This document shows, in pieces, positions 54,358-64,000 of a stretch of DNA of 64,000 nt. Location: assembly GCF_002744245.1 (NCBI RefSeq), contig NZ_NKHG01000051.1, forward strand, positions 1 through 64,000. Direction: 5' to 3'. The position numbers and the translations under genes were made by a program. This DNA comes from Bacillus pumilus. Its GTDB lineage: Bacteria > Bacillota > Bacilli > Bacillales > Bacillaceae. Positions within the stretch are counted from its first letter, which is position 1. Each line of letters begins with the position of its first letter. The notes under the pieces are model-generated. The model was not told where the DNA came from and made no database searches. It saw only the letters and a list, made by a program, of their open reading frames with translations.

Positions 54358-55020
54358 ATGAAATTTAGAAGTGTGTTTGATATTATTGGACCCGTTATGA
54401 TTGGTCCATCAAGTTCGCACACAGCGGGTGCGGCTCGTATAGGAAGAGTGGCTCGCAGCTTATTCGGAAGAGAACCGAAACGAATTGTCGTTTCATTTTA
54501 TGGTTCTTTTAAAGATACGTACAAAGGGCATGGTACAGATGTAGCCATTATTGGCGGTGTTCTTGACTTTGATACATTTGACGAACGAATCAAAACAGCG
54601 ATTGATATTGCAAAAAGCAAAGAAATTGACATCGAATTTAAAGAAGAAGATGCAGTACCAGCGCATCCGAATACAGCAAAAGTAGAGATTTCAGATGCGA
54701 ACGGAAAGCTTGAATTAATCGGGATTTCCATCGGTGGAGGTAAAATTGAAATCACAGAATTAAATGGCTTTGAACTCAGACTTTCAGGAAATCACCCTGC
54801 CATTCTTGTGGTTCATAACGATCGCTACGGTACGATTGCGGCAGTTGCCAATGTATTAGCGAAATTCGCTATCAACATCGGTCATATGGAAGTGGCGCGT
54901 AAAGAAGTCGGGCAAGAGGCATTGATGACAATTGAAGTGGATCAAAATATTGACCCTAATGTCCTTTCAGAGCTTGAAACGCTGCCTAACATTATTCAAG
55001 TCACACAAATTGCAGAGTAA
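54358..55020 (+). CDS. sdaAB: L-serine dehydratase, beta subunit
   Basis: From ATG 54358 the protein has 220 residues; GAGAGGGG at 54343-54350 supports it, and the longer frame from 54280 has no such site. SdaAB pairs with SdaAA to form an iron-sulfur L-serine deaminase making pyruvate and ammonia. The N-terminal region has FDIIGPVMIGPSSSHTAGAA, and a C-terminal ACT domain (about 148-218) may bind serine. Confidence 0.93.
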   Translation: MKFRSVFDIIGPVMIGPSSSHTAGAARIGRVARSLFGREPKRIVVSFYGSFKDTYKGHGTDVAIIGGVLDFDTFDERIKTAIDIAKSKEIDIEFKEEDAVPAHPNTAKVEISDANGKLELIGISIGGGKIEITELNGFELRLSGNHPAILVVHNDRYGTIAAVANVLAKFAINIGHMEVARKEVGQEALMTIEVDQNIDPNVLSELETLPNIIQVTQIAE

Positions 55021-55040
55021 CAACAAGGAGGTTATGTATG

Positions 55041-55943
55041 ATGTTTAAAAACGTCAAAGAACTCGTGCAGCTTACAGAAGAACGGAATACCTCCATTTCA
55101 GAAATGATGATTACACAAGAAATGGAAGTGACAGGGAAGTCACGCGAAGAGATTTTCTCGCAGATGTATCGCAACCTAGAAGTAATGGAGCAGGCGGTTG
55201 AAGACGGGCTAAAAGGTGTCAAATCATTATCAGGTTTAACAGGCGGAGATGCAGTGAAACTTCAAGCATATATCGCATCAGGCAACACATTGTCTGGTCA
55301 TGCCATCTTAGATGCTGTCAGTAAAGCAGTTGCAACAAACGAAGTCAATGCAGCGATGGGTACCATCTGTGCAACGCCTACAGCAGGCTCAGCAGGTGTT
55401 GTGCCAGGTACGTTGTTTGCAGTAAAAGAAACGTTAAAGCCAACAAAGGAACAAATGGTCAGATTTCTATTCACTTCTGGCGCATTTGGCTTTGTTGTGG
55501 CCAATAATGCTAGTATCTCTGGTGCAGCAGGCGGCTGTCAGGCAGAGGTAGGATCAGCATCGGGTATGGCAGCAGCAGCTATTGTAGAAATGGCAGGAGG
55601 CACGCCGCAGCAATCCGCTGAAGCAATGGCCATTACACTGAAAAACATGCTTGGACTTGTTTGTGATCCAGTGGCAGGACTTGTCGAGGTACCATGTGTG
55701 AAACGAAACGCTATGGGTGCTTCAAATGCAATGATTGCAGCAGATATGGCACTTGCTGGTATTACAAGCCGTATTCCGTGTGATGAGGTCATTGATGCCA
55801 TGTATAAAATCGGTCAAACGATGCCAACAGCTCTTCGCGAGACAGCGCAAGGCGGACTCGCTGCAACACCGACGGCAAGAGAGCTTGAAAAGAAGATTTT
55901 CGGAGGTGTGACCTCATCTCGTGATACAGAAACTGCAAGGTAA
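55041..55943 (+). CDS. sdaAA: L-serine dehydratase, alpha subunit
   Basis: From ATG 55041 the protein has 300 residues; the ATG at 55038 is also possible, and AAGGAGG (55025-55031) suits both. It is the catalytic subunit holding the [4Fe-4S] cluster. Cysteines lie in TICATPTAGSAG, AAGGCQAEVGSASG and LVCDPVAGLVEVPCVKRN. It overlaps recG by 23 bp. Confidence 0.93.
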   Translation: MFKNVKELVQLTEERNTSISEMMITQEMEVTGKSREEIFSQMYRNLEVMEQAVEDGLKGVKSLSGLTGGDAVKLQAYIASGNTLSGHAILDAVSKAVATNEVNAAMGTICATPTAGSAGVVPGTLFAVKETLKPTKEQMVRFLFTSGAFGFVVANNASISGAAGGCQAEVGSASGMAAAAIVEMAGGTPQQSAEAMAITLKNMLGLVCDPVAGLVEVPCVKRNAMGASNAMIAADMALAGITSRIPCDEVIDAMYKIGQTMPTALRETAQGGLAATPTARELEKKIFGGVTSSRDTETAR

Positions 55944-57969
55944 TGTCTCTGTCCTCAAGGGGATTGGAGCCGAAACAGAAAAAACATTAAATGAACTTGG
56001 AATCCATACAGTAGCCGATTTACTCGGCTACTTTCCTTATCGATATGATGACTATGAGCTTCGCAACTTAGAAGAAGTGAGGCATGACGAACGTGTAACA
56101 GTCGAAGGCAAAGTGCATAGTGAGCCCGTTCTCACCTATTATGGAAAGAAAAGAAGCAGGCTGACATTCAGGCTGCTTGTCGGACGTTTTCTCATTACCG
56201 CCATTTGCTTCAATCGTCCGTATTTAAAACGGAGCCTTGTTTTAGGTGATACCGTATCAGTGACAGGGAAATGGGATAAAAATCGTCAATCCATCATGGT
56301 ACAGGAATTTAAAAAAGGCACGCACGAACAAGATGGCAGCATAGAACCTGTCTATTCTGTAAAAGAAAATGTGACAGTGAAGATGATGAGACGCTTTGTC
56401 AAGCAAGCCCTCTCACTTTATGTAGACAAAGCCGAAGATCCACTGCCAAAGCAGCTTGTATCTGCCTATAAACTCATGTCCTATCAAGACGCATTAAAGA
56501 CCATTCATCTCCCTGAAACAAGAGACTCGCTCAAGCAAGCAAGACGCCGCTTCGTGTACGAGGAATTTCTGATTTTTCAGCTGAAGATGCAGGCGATTAG
56601 AAAGAAAGAACGAGAAAAAACATCAGGCATCCAGCATCCATTTTCAAAAGAGGCTGTCTTTGAATTTGTTCATAGCCTGCCTTTCCCGCTCACAAAAGCA
56701 CAATCAAGAGTGCTTGATGAAATTATGTCCGATATGGCGTCCCCGTATCGCATGAACAGGCTGCTTCAAGGAGATGTTGGCTCGGGGAAAACAGCCGTTG
56801 CCGCCATTGCGCTTTATGCCGCTCATTTATCCGGCTTTCAAGGTGCACTGATGGTGCCAACCGAAATTTTGGCAGAGCAGCATGCAGATTCACTTTACCA
56901 GCTGTTTGAAAAATGGAATTTGAACATTGCTCTATTGACTAGTTCTGTGAAAGGAAAGCGCCGCAGAGAATTGCTGGAGCGTTTGAAAGAGGGCGAGATT
57001 GATGTATTAGTCGGGACGCATGCTCTTATCCAAGATGAGGTGGAATTTCAGCAGCTCGGTCTTGTCATCACAGATGAGCAGCACCGGTTTGGTGTGGAAC
57101 AACGAAAAAAATTGAGAAGTAAAGGTCAGGATCCAGACGTCTTGTTTATGACTGCGACACCAATTCCGAGAACACTCGCGATCACTGTATTTGGGGAAAT
57201 GGACGTATCTGTCATTGATGAATTACCTGCCGGCCGAAAGCAAATCGAAACGTATTGGGTGAAGCATGACATGCTCGAGAGGATTCTTGCTTTTGTGGAT
57301 AAAGAGCTGAGAAAGGGAAGACAGGCGTATATTATTTGTCCGCTTATTGAAGAATCAGACAAGCTGGATGTTCAAAATGCGATTAATGTTCATAGCATGC
57401 TGATGGAGGCTTATCGCGGCAAATGGTCGATTGGCTTAATGCACGGAAAACTCGCTAGTGATGAAAAAGATCAGATGATGAGAGCCTTTACCGCAAATGA
57501 AGTCCAAATTCTCGTTTCGACCACAGTCGTTGAAGTCGGGGTAAACGTGCCGAATGCCACCATCATGGTCATTTATGATGCGGACCGCTTCGGACTGTCT
57601 CAGCTTCATCAGCTAAGAGGCCGGGTCGGGCGCGGGGAGCATCAGTCATTTTGTATTTTAATGGCTGATCCGAAATCAGAGACGGGGAAAGAGAGAATGC
57701 GGATCATGTCCGAAACAACCGATGGCTTTGAGCTGTCTGAAAAGGACTTAGAACTTCGAGGGCCTGGCGATTTCTTTGGCAAAAAGCAAAGTGGAATGCC
57801 TGAATTTAAGGTGGCAGATATGGTTCATGACTATAGAGCGCTTGAAACCGCCAGAAAAGATGCGGCAGACCTTGTGCAATCTGATGCTTTTTGGACAGAG
57901 CCTGAATACAAAGAACTTCGGCATACGCTAGTAGATAGCGGTGTGCTAGGCGGAGAAAAATTAAGCTGA
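55921..57969 (+). CDS. recG: ATP-dependent DNA helicase RecG
   Basis: A 682-residue superfamily 2 helicase that remodels stalled forks and branched DNA. The N-terminal wedge/OB domain starts around YYGKKRSRLTFRLLVG. Walker A is GDVGSGKTA near residue 285, DEQH is in ITDEQHRFGVEQ, and motif VI is QLRGRVGRG. It starts at GTG 55921 inside sdaAA, with GGAGGTG 12 bp upstream. The B. subtilis protein is the same length. Confidence 0.95.
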   Translation: MIQKLQGNVSVLKGIGAETEKTLNELGIHTVADLLGYFPYRYDDYELRNLEEVRHDERVTVEGKVHSEPVLTYYGKKRSRLTFRLLVGRFLITAICFNRPYLKRSLVLGDTVSVTGKWDKNRQSIMVQEFKKGTHEQDGSIEPVYSVKENVTVKMMRRFVKQALSLYVDKAEDPLPKQLVSAYKLMSYQDALKTIHLPETRDSLKQARRRFVYEEFLIFQLKMQAIRKKEREKTSGIQHPFSKEAVFEFVHSLPFPLTKAQSRVLDEIMSDMASPYRMNRLLQGDVGSGKTAVAAIALYAAHLSGFQGALMVPTEILAEQHADSLYQLFEKWNLNIALLTSSVKGKRRRELLERLKEGEIDVLVGTHALIQDEVEFQQLGLVITDEQHRFGVEQRKKLRSKGQDPDVLFMTATPIPRTLAITVFGEMDVSVIDELPAGRKQIETYWVKHDMLERILAFVDKELRKGRQAYIICPLIEESDKLDVQNAINVHSMLMEAYRGKWSIGLMHGKLASDEKDQMMRAFTANEVQILVSTTVVEVGVNVPNATIMVIYDADRFGLSQLHQLRGRVGRGEHQSFCILMADPKSETGKERMRIMSETTDGFELSEKDLELRGPGDFFGKKQSGMPEFKVADMVHDYRALETARKDAADLVQSDAFWTEPEYKELRHTLVDSGVLGGEKLS

Positions 57970-58010
57970 TCAAGAGCTGGAGGAATTTTCTTGTCTTTTT
58001 GAAACAAGGA

Positions 58011-58060
58011 TTGATTTATCATCTATGAGATTATATACTACTATTAGTACCTAGTCATAA
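58011..58060 (+). promoter_or_regulatory. fapR promoter with FapR operator
   Basis: TTGATT (58011-58016), a 17-bp spacer and TATACT (58034-58039) form the promoter. TTAGTACCTAGTCATAA (58044-58060), an imperfect inverted repeat like the known FapR box, covers the predicted start. Malonyl-CoA would release FapR and induce the lipid operon. Confidence 0.85.
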
Positions 58061-58081
58061 ATGTACGGATGGTGTCTGCAT

Positions 58082-58648
58082 ATGAAACTAAATAAAAAAG
58101 AACGTCAAAGGCTTCTCCAGCAAACGATCAGCTCGACTCCGTTCATTACTGATGAAGAATTGGCAGGTAAATTCGGTGTAAGCATTCAAACGGTTCGTCT
58201 TGATCGTTTGGAGCTGTCAATCCCTGAATTACGCGAAAGAATTAAGCATGTTGCCGAAAAGACATTAGAGGATGAAGTAAAGTCACTTCCGCTGGATGAA
58301 GTGATTGGAGAAATGATTGATGTAGAGCTTGATGATCAAGCCATTTCGATTTTTGAAGTGAGAAAAGAACATGTATTTAGCCGTAACCAAATTGCCAGGG
58401 GACATCATCTCTTTGCCCAGGCAAATTCGCTTGCAGTTGCCGTCATTGACGATGAACTGGCTTTAACAGCAAAAGCGAATATCAAGTTTACAAGGCAGGT
58501 CAAACAGGGCGAAAGAGTTGTCTCAAAAGCCAAAGTAGCCTCACATGATAAAGAAAAAGGCAGAACCGTAGTTGAAGTAAACAGCTATGTGGGTGAGGAA
58601 GTTGTCTTCTCTGGTGACTTCGTCATGTATCGCTCAAAACAAAAGTAA
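58082..58648 (+). CDS. fapR: Fatty acid/phospholipid synthesis repressor FapR
   Basis: From ATG 58082 the protein has 188 residues, as in B. subtilis. An N-terminal helix-turn-helix ([19 protein letters not shown]) binds the operator; the C-terminal hot-dog domain ([20 protein letters not shown]) binds malonyl-CoA. An ATG at 58061 lies within the operator region without a ribosome binding site. The site before 58082 is also weak, which may keep FapR low. It heads the plsX-fabD-fabG unit. Confidence 0.95.
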   Translation: MKLNKKERQRLLQQTISSTPFITDEELAGKFGVSIQTVRLDRLELSIPELRERIKHVAEKTLEDEVKSLPLDEVIGEMIDVELDDQAISIFEVRKEHVFSRNQIARGHHLFAQANSLAVAVIDDELALTAKANIKFTRQVKQGERVVSKAKVASHDKEKGRTVVEVNSYVGEEVVFSGDFVMYRSKQK

Positions 58649-58663
58649 AAGGTGGCACATAAC

Positions 58664-59662
58664 ATGAGAATTGCAGTCGATGCAATGGGGGGAGATCATG
58701 CCCCTAAAGCCATTATTGACGGTGTGCAAAAAAGCTTAGCAGCATTTTCAGATATCGACATTACACTTGTCGGCGATGAAAACAAAATCAAACCATACAT
58801 AACAAATGATGAGCGCATCACGATTTTAGATGCCAAAGAAGTCATTGAACCGACAGATGAGCCAGTACGAGCAGTCAGACGCAAAAAGGATTCATCCATG
58901 GTGAAAATGGCGCAAGAAGTATCCGAAGGAAGAGCGGATGCCTGCATTTCAGCCGGAAATACAGGAGCTCTTATGACAGCAGGACTGTTTATCGTAGGCA
59001 GAATCGATGGAATTGACAGACCAGCACTTGCACCAACTTTGCCAACACTTGATGGCAGTGGATTCTTATTACTAGATGTCGGCGCAAATGTCGATGCCAA
59101 ACCAGAACACCTTGTGCAATATGCCATGATGGGATCTATTTACGCAGAGCGTGTCTTTCCGAAAAGCAATCCGCGCGTTGGACTTTTAAATGTAGGGACA
59201 GAAGATAAAAAAGGCAACGATTTAACAAAAAAAACCTTTGAATTACTAAAAGCATCCGATTTAAATTTCGTAGGAAATGTGGAGTCTCGTGACTTATTAG
59301 AAGGTGTAGCTGATGTTGTCGTCACTGATGGTTTTACAGGAAATATCGCCCTCAAAACAATTGAAGGTACAGCCCTTTCTGTGTTTAAAATGCTGAAAGA
59401 AACATTAACATCTAGCTTTACAGCAAAAATAGCAGCAGGTATGATGAAGCCGAAATTAATGCAAATGAAAGCGAAAATGGATTACTCCGAATATGGCGGT
59501 GCCGCTTTATTTGGTTTAAAAGCTCCTGTCATTAAAGCGCACGGCTCCTCTGATGAAAATGCCATCTTCCATGCAATTCGTCAGGCACGTGATATCGTTG
59601 GAAAAGACGTTTCAGCCATCATTCAACAAGAAGTTCAAAAAGAAAACACGAATGAGTCTTAA
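58664..59662 (+). CDS. plsX: Phosphate acyltransferase PlsX
   Basis: From ATG 58664 the protein has 332 residues. It makes acyl-phosphate from acyl-ACP for PlsY, the entry to phospholipid synthesis. Motifs are [13 protein letters not shown] and [23 protein letters not shown] precedes the ATG; a GTG at 58652 is less likely. It is a peripheral membrane protein under FapR control. Confidence 0.94.
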   Translation: MRIAVDAMGGDHAPKAIIDGVQKSLAAFSDIDITLVGDENKIKPYITNDERITILDAKEVIEPTDEPVRAVRRKKDSSMVKMAQEVSEGRADACISAGNTGALMTAGLFIVGRIDGIDRPALAPTLPTLDGSGFLLLDVGANVDAKPEHLVQYAMMGSIYAERVFPKSNPRVGLLNVGTEDKKGNDLTKKTFELLKASDLNFVGNVESRDLLEGVADVVVTDGFTGNIALKTIEGTALSVFKMLKETLTSSFTAKIAAGMMKPKLMQMKAKMDYSEYGGAALFGLKAPVIKAHGSSDENAIFHAIRQARDIVGKDVSAIIQQEVQKENTNES

Positions 59663-59677
59663 TGGAGGTAGAGCAGC

Positions 59678-60622
59678 ATGAGTAAAATCGCATTTTTATT
59701 CCCTGGCCAAGGCTCTCAAAAAATTGGCATGGGAAAAGATTTATTTGACCAAGAAGCAGCATCTAAAGCAGTGTTTGAAGAAGCAGACAAGACCCTCGGT
59801 TTTGATTTTTCTTCTATGATTTTTGAAGGAGATGCAGAAGAACTGACGCTGACATATAACGCGCAGCCAGCTCTTTTAACAGCAAGCATCGCCATCTTAA
59901 AGAAATTTGAAGAGAGTGGAATCAAGGCAGATTATGCAGCTGGTCACAGTCTTGGAGAATACACAGCACTTGTTGCAGCAGGCGCTCTTTCGTTTAAAGA
60001 TGCCGTTTATGCAGTAAGAAAACGCGGCGAATTAATGAATGAAGCCGTTCCAGCTGGAGAAGGCGCAATGGCAGCGATCCTAGGACTAGATCAAGCTGCA
60101 CTTTTAGAAGTGACAAAAGAAGTGACAGACAGCGGCCATCTTGTAGAGCTTGCTAACTTAAACTGCCCTGGACAAATCGTGATCTCTGGTACAGCAAAGG
60201 GTGTAGAACTTGCATCAGACAAGGCGAAAGAAAAAGGCGCAAAACGTGCGATTGCACTTGAGGTGAGTGGACCTTTCCATTCAGCTTTAATGAAACCAGC
60301 AGCTGAAAAATTCACAGATGTTCTGTCGAAATTAGACATTACGGATGCGTCAACACCGGTGATCTCAAATGTAACAGCAGACATCGTGACATCTCGTGAT
60401 GAAATTGAGACAAAGCTCATTGAACAACTGTATTCTCCTGTTCGTTTTGAAGAAAGTGTGGAACGCCTCATCGATTTAGGTGTGACAACGTTTATTGAAA
60501 TTGGTCCTGGCAAAGTGCTTTCAGGTCTTGTGAAAAAGGTCAATCGCCGTCTGACGACTATTTCCGTTTCAGATCAAGAAACAATTGAAGCAGCCATTCA
60601 AACATTAAAGGGGGATTCTTGA
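59678..60622 (+). CDS. fabD: Malonyl-CoA:ACP transacylase
   Basis: The 314-residue enzyme loads malonate onto ACP. The nucleophilic serine is in [12 protein letters not shown] (near residue 90), and [15 protein letters not shown] lies at the N-terminus. The catalytic histidine is in GPFHSALM. The stop overlaps the fabG start by one base (TGATG). Confidence 0.95.
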   Translation: MSKIAFLFPGQGSQKIGMGKDLFDQEAASKAVFEEADKTLGFDFSSMIFEGDAEELTLTYNAQPALLTASIAILKKFEESGIKADYAAGHSLGEYTALVAAGALSFKDAVYAVRKRGELMNEAVPAGEGAMAAILGLDQAALLEVTKEVTDSGHLVELANLNCPGQIVISGTAKGVELASDKAKEKGAKRAIALEVSGPFHSALMKPAAEKFTDVLSKLDITDASTPVISNVTADIVTSRDEIETKLIEQLYSPVRFEESVERLIDLGVTTFIEIGPGKVLSGLVKKVNRRLTTISVSDQETIEAAIQTLKGDS

Positions 60623-61365
60623 TGCTTACAAATAAAACAGCCGTTGTAACAGGTGCATCACGCGGAATTGGCCGCTCCATTGCAATCGATTTAGCGAAGA
60701 ATGGTGCAAATGTGGTGGTGAACTATTCAGGAAACGAAGCGAAAGCAAATGAAGTAGTGGATGAGATCAAAGCACTTGGTCAACAGGCTTTTGCTGTCAA
60801 AGCTGATGTCTCGAATGCTGAAGAAGTACAAGCATTAATGAAACAAGCGATTGATACATTTGGTTCAATCGACATTCTTGTGAATAATGCTGGTATTACA
60901 AAAGACAACCTGCTCATGAGAATGAAAGAAAATGAATGGGATGATGTCATTAACATAAACTTAAAGGGTGTCTTTAACTGTACAAAAGCCGTGACACGCC
61001 AAATGATGAAGCAGCGAAGTGGAAGAATCATCAACCTGGCATCAGTGGTCGGCGTATGCGGAAACCCTGGACAAGCGAACTACGTCGCAGCAAAAGCTGG
61101 CGTTATTGGCTTAACGAAAACAACTGCAAAAGAGCTGGCAAGCCGTCATATTACAGTCAATGCAGTAGCACCAGGCTTTATTTCTACAGATATGACAGAC
61201 AAGCTTGATGACAATGTACAATCAGAAATGTTAAAGCAAATTCCGCTCGCACGCTTTGGTGCACCAGAAGATATTAGCAACGTCGTTGTCTTTTTAGCTT
61301 CAGAGGGAGCAGGTTATATTACAGGCCAAACCATCCAGGTGGATGGCGGAATGGTCATGTCCTAA
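60622..61365 (+). CDS. fabG: 3-oxoacyl-ACP reductase FabG
   Basis: From ATG 60622 the protein has 247 residues, a short-chain dehydrogenase that reduces beta-ketoacyl-ACP with [14 protein letters not shown] binds cofactor, and the catalytic Ser-Tyr-Lys lies in [31 protein letters not shown] supports 60622; the TTG one codon earlier is less suitable. Confidence 0.95.
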   Translation: MLTNKTAVVTGASRGIGRSIAIDLAKNGANVVVNYSGNEAKANEVVDEIKALGQQAFAVKADVSNAEEVQALMKQAIDTFGSIDILVNNAGITKDNLLMRMKENEWDDVININLKGVFNCTKAVTRQMMKQRSGRIINLASVVGVCGNPGQANYVAAKAGVIGLTKTTAKELASRHITVNAVAPGFISTDMTDKLDDNVQSEMLKQIPLARFGAPEDISNVVVFLASEGAGYITGQTIQVDGGMVMS

Positions 61366-61417
61366 GAAATATCAAAATTTCGTTATGTTTTCTCTAGTTT
61401 TTTAAAAACGAATCAAC

Positions 61418-61423
61418 TATAAT
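61418..61423 (+). promoter_or_regulatory. -10 of an acpP promoter
   Basis: A consensus TATAAT lies 24 bp before the acpP ATG. The matching -35 (TAGTTT, 17 bp upstream) is weak. It would allow extra acpP transcription, which suits its high demand. Confidence 0.5.
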
Positions 61424-61446
61424 ACTTTGAGGGGAGGTGAAAGGCA

Positions 61447-61680
61447 ATGGCAGACGTATTAGAGCGTGTATCAAAAATTATTGTAGACCGCCTTGGCGTT
61501 GATGAGGCTGACGTGAAAATGGAAGCTTCATTTAAAGAAGATTTAGGCGCTGATTCCCTTGATGTAGTTGAGCTAGTTATGGAACTTGAAGATGAGTTCG
61601 ATATGGAAATTTCTGACGAAGATGCTGAAAAAATTGCAACAGTCGGTGACGCTGTGAACTACATAAATAGCCAGCAATAA
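61447..61680 (+). CDS. acpP: Acyl carrier protein
   Basis: A 77-residue acidic carrier. Ser37 in [11 protein letters not shown] receives the 4'-phosphopantetheine arm. The ribosome binding site GGGGAGGTG is very strong. It follows fabG and has its own promoter-like -10 and terminator. Confidence 0.97.
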   Translation: MADVLERVSKIIVDRLGVDEADVKMEASFKEDLGADSLDVVELVMELEDEFDMEISDEDAEKIATVGDAVNYINSQQ

Positions 61681-61686
61681 GCGTAA

Positions 61687-61719
61687 CAAAGTCCCGTCTA
61701 CTTTCATGACGGGACTTTG
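61687..61719 (+). terminator. Terminator of acpP
   Basis: A perfect 12-bp stem (CAAAGTCCCGTC / GACGGGACTTTG) with a 9-nt loop follows acpP; the T-run is short. Confidence 0.75.
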
Positions 61720-61747
61720 AAAATTTATGTTAGTTTCAACACATTCA

Positions 61748-61770
61748 GCTGATCAATTGTCAGCCTTTTT
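61748..61770 (+). terminator. Second hairpin with T-run before rnc
   Basis: The stem GCTGA / TCAGC with a 7-nt loop is followed by CTTTTT. It probably backs up the acpP terminator. Confidence 0.45.
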
Positions 61771-61793
61771 CAGATGCTGGGAGCAATGTTTCC

Positions 61794-61823
61794 TTGCATG
61801 TAGAAAGAGAGACTCCATATAAT
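61794..61823 (+). promoter_or_regulatory. Probable promoter of rnc
   Basis: TATAAT (61818-61823) has TTGCAT (61794-61799) 18 bp upstream. It lies 40 bp before the rnc ATG. Confidence 0.55.
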
Positions 61824-61863
61824 CAGTATCCTTAAAGGCGATTAAGCCTACCTGGAGGTTGCT

Positions 61864-62607
61864 ATGCCAAAACACTATAAAGACAAACAAAAACAGAGCA
61901 AAAAACTAGAGCAATTTAAAGAATTCCAGCAGCGCATTTCAGTACACTTTAAAAATGAAAAACTTCTATATCAAGCCTTTACACATTCCTCTTATGTGAA
62001 TGAGCACCGGAAAAAACCTTACGAGGACAATGAAAGACTTGAATTTTTAGGAGATGCTGTTTTAGAATTGACCATCTCCCAGTTCTTATTTGCGAAATAT
62101 CCAGCGATGAGCGAGGGAGATTTAACAAAACTGAGAGCGGCGATCGTGTGTGAACCGTCACTTGTGTCACTAGCACATGAGCTGTCCTTCGGAGACCTTG
62201 TCCTCTTAGGAAAAGGTGAAGAAATGACCGGCGGGAGAAAGCGTCCAGCACTCTTAGCTGACGTATTCGAGGCGTTTATCGGAGCACTTTATTTAGATCA
62301 GGGGCTGGAGCCTGTTGAACAATTCCTAGAAGCCTATGTGTATCCGAAAATTAATGACGGAGCCTTCTCACATGTGATGGATTTTAAAAGTCAGCTTCAA
62401 GAATTTGTTCAGCGCGATGGAAAAGGTGTGCTAGAATACCGAATTATGCATGAAAAAGGACCTGCACATAACAGGGAATTTGAAGCAAATGTATCTCTTC
62501 GCGGAGAAGTGCTTGGAATTGGAAACGGCCGCTCTAAAAAAGAAGCAGAACAGCACGCTGCACAGGAAGCACTTGCTAAATTGCAGAAACATCATATGAA
62601 CCAATAA
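61864..62607 (+). CDS. rnc: Ribonuclease III
   Basis: A 247-residue double-strand RNA endonuclease for rRNA and small-RNA maturation. The catalytic signature [14 protein letters not shown] lies near residue 57, and the C-terminal double-stranded RNA-binding domain (about 170-240) has [20 protein letters not shown] precedes the ATG. It lies upstream of smc as in B. subtilis. Confidence 0.95.
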   Translation: MPKHYKDKQKQSKKLEQFKEFQQRISVHFKNEKLLYQAFTHSSYVNEHRKKPYEDNERLEFLGDAVLELTISQFLFAKYPAMSEGDLTKLRAAIVCEPSLVSLAHELSFGDLVLLGKGEEMTGGRKRPALLADVFEAFIGALYLDQGLEPVEQFLEAYVYPKINDGAFSHVMDFKSQLQEFVQRDGKGVLEYRIMHEKGPAHNREFEANVSLRGEVLGIGNGRSKKEAEQHAAQEALAKLQKHHMNQ

Positions 62608-62634
62608 AATCCCCCTCGTCATTCAGGGGGATTT
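62607..62634 (+). terminator. Terminator of rnc
   Basis: A perfect 10-bp stem (AAATCCCCCT / AGGGGGATTT) with an 8-nt loop; the 3' arm ends in TTT. Confidence 0.8.
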
Positions 62635-62645
62635 CACTCTGTTTT

Positions 62646-62682
62646 CTATCATCTTTTTTCACTTCATATGGTAAGATGATAG
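62646..62682. promoter_or_regulatory. Inverted repeat over the smc promoter
   Basis: CTATCATCTT (62646-62655) and AAGATGATAG (62673-62682) are exact reverse complements, 17 bp apart. The right arm contains most of an extended -10 (TGG-TAAGAT at 62672-62677). The arrangement resembles an operator, but no regulator is known to me. Confidence 0.45.
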
Positions 62683-62712
62683 TACTTTAAATACATAAGG
62701 AGGATCACTCTC

Positions 62713-64000
62713 ATGTTCCTCAAACGTTTAGACGTGATAGGATTCAAATCTTTTGCACAGCGAGTGACCGTGGACTTTGTCAAAGGTGTCACAGCTGTTG
62801 TTGGACCAAACGGAAGTGGCAAAAGTAATATTACCGATGCCATCCGCTGGGTACTTGGAGAACAATCAGCAAAAAGCCTCCGCGGAGAAAAATGGAAGAC
62901 ATCATTTTTGCAGGAAGTGACTCAAGAAAAAGAGTCAACTTAGCAGAGGTGACATTAACGTTAGATAATGAAGATCACTTTTTACCGATCGATTTTCACG
63001 AAGTCAGTGTGACAAGAAGGGTGTATCGTTCAGGAGAAAGTGAATTTCTCATAAACAATCAATCTGTCCGCTTAAAGGATATTATCGATCTTTTCATGGA
63101 TTCAGGCCTCGGCAAGGAAGCTTTTTCTATCATCAGTCAAGGAAAGGTAGAGGAGATTCTATCGAGTAAGGCAGAAGAAAGAAGAAGTATATTTGAAGAA
63201 GCGGCAGGCGTCTTGAAATATAAAACAAGAAAGAAAAAAGCCGAGAATAAACTATTTGAAACGCAGGACAACTTAAACCGAGTGGAAGATATCCTGCATG
63301 AATTAGAAGATCAAGTAGAACCATTAAGGATGCAAGCATCGATTGCAAAGGACTATTTACAAAAAAAAGAAGAGCTTGAACATGTAGAAATTGCTTTAAC
63401 CGTCTATGACATCGAAGTACTCCACGAAAAATGGACAACACTTGGCGAAGCTGTCGAGCGCTTCAAACAAGATGAAATGAAGCAGTCCACAGACATTCAA
63501 GCAAAAGAAGCCAAAATCGAAGAATCGAGAGACCGAATTCAGGCGCTTGATGAATCGATACATGACCTGCAAGAAGTTCTGCTTTTCACAAGTGAGGAAT
63601 TAGAAAAGCTTGAAGGGAAAAAAGAGGTTCTAAAAGAACGGAAAAAAAATGCGGCCGCAAATCAAGGGCAGCTGGAAGAAGCCCTCGTTCGCTTAACCGA
63701 AAAGCAGGCTCTATTAACCGAAAAGATTGCCCAGCAGAAAATCACGCGGGACAGCCTGCAAGAAGAAGTGCAGCAGCTAAAAGATGAAGTGAAAACAAAA
63801 CAGCATCAACTTTCGCTTCATAGTGAAGATGTGGAAGGTCAAATTGAACAGCTGAAAAGTGACTATTTTGATCTACTCAATGAGCAGGCTTCAATTCGAA
63901 ACGAACGTAAATTACTAGAAGAGCAGCAGCGCCAAGCGGTCATGCAGCTAGAGCGTCTGACGCAAAATAACCAGAAACATATCGAAGAACGTGTGTCTGT
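62713..64000 (+). CDS. smc: Chromosome condensation protein SMC, N-terminal part, frameshifted, runs off the window
   Basis: The frame starts [15 protein letters not shown] with a P-loop GPNGSGKSN at residues 32-40 and runs normally to SLRGEK. It then shifts at an A5 run (62888-62892) and ends at TAG 62941-62943. The frame beginning at ATG 62892 ([20 protein letters not shown]) continues the SMC sequence without a stop to the window end, including [23 protein letters not shown] and the start of the coiled coil. One missing A (A6 to A5) explains it. SMC is important for chromosome segregation, so a base-calling error is the likely cause; a real mutation cannot be excluded. Confidence 0.9.

Overview
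The window looks like a core-chromosome segment of a Bacillus close to, but not identical with, B. subtilis; the B. pumilus group is my best guess. I base this on gene order (ylmA-ylmC-ylmD-ylmE-sepF-ylmG-ylmH-divIVA-ileS, the pyr operon, cysH-cysP-sat-cysC-ylnDEF, then rqcH through smc, as in B. subtilis 168), on near-identical recognisable proteins (DivIVA, FapR, RecG, SpoVM, CysH), on low-to-moderate GC, and on Bacillus-type leaders (T-box, PyrR attenuators, S-box, FapR operator). The species name is inference.

Layout. 1-3930: a five-gene operon for a glucitol-type phosphotransferase system (GutM, EIIC, EIIBC, EIIA) led by an SAF-domain oxidoreductase of the DXP-reductoisomerase-like (DRL) family. 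This is the only block that departs from the B. subtilis order and the best candidate for an undescribed pathway. 4017-8973: ylmA-ylmC and the division cluster ylmD-divIVA. 8984-14103: T-box-controlled ileS, then ylyA, lspA and rluD (ylyB). 14100-25963: complete de novo UMP operon pyrR-P-B-C-AA-AB-K-D-F-E with three PyrR attenuators. 26032-32175: S-box leader, a decayed yezD-like gene, then sulfate uptake and activation (cysH, cysP, sat, cysC) and siroheme synthesis (sumT, sirB, sirC), which serves sulfite reductase. 32182-33891 (minus): rqcH. 34057-38939: Ca2+ ATPase yloB, yicC, remA, gmk, rpoZ. 38986-51478: coaBC, priA, def, fmt, rsmB, rlmN, prpC, prkC, rsgA, rpe, thiN. 51550-52519: the 26-residue spoVM, rpmB on the minus strand, and yloU. 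52535-57969: fakA-like yloV, serine dehydratase sdaAB/sdaAA, recG. 58011-62634: fapR-plsX-fabD-fabG-acpP with the FapR operator, then rnc. 62713-64000: start of smc, broken by a one-base frameshift.

Most of the window is ordinary housekeeping DNA. The points that stand out are: the DRL/PTS operon and its repeated operator-like palindromes; a yezD remnant with several lesions behind an S-box; an isoleucyl-tRNA synthetase that has lost three of four C-terminal zinc ligands; the smc frameshift in an A-run; and a 10-bp inverted repeat over the smc promoter. I saw no rRNA, tRNA, CRISPR array, phage gene or insertion sequence.
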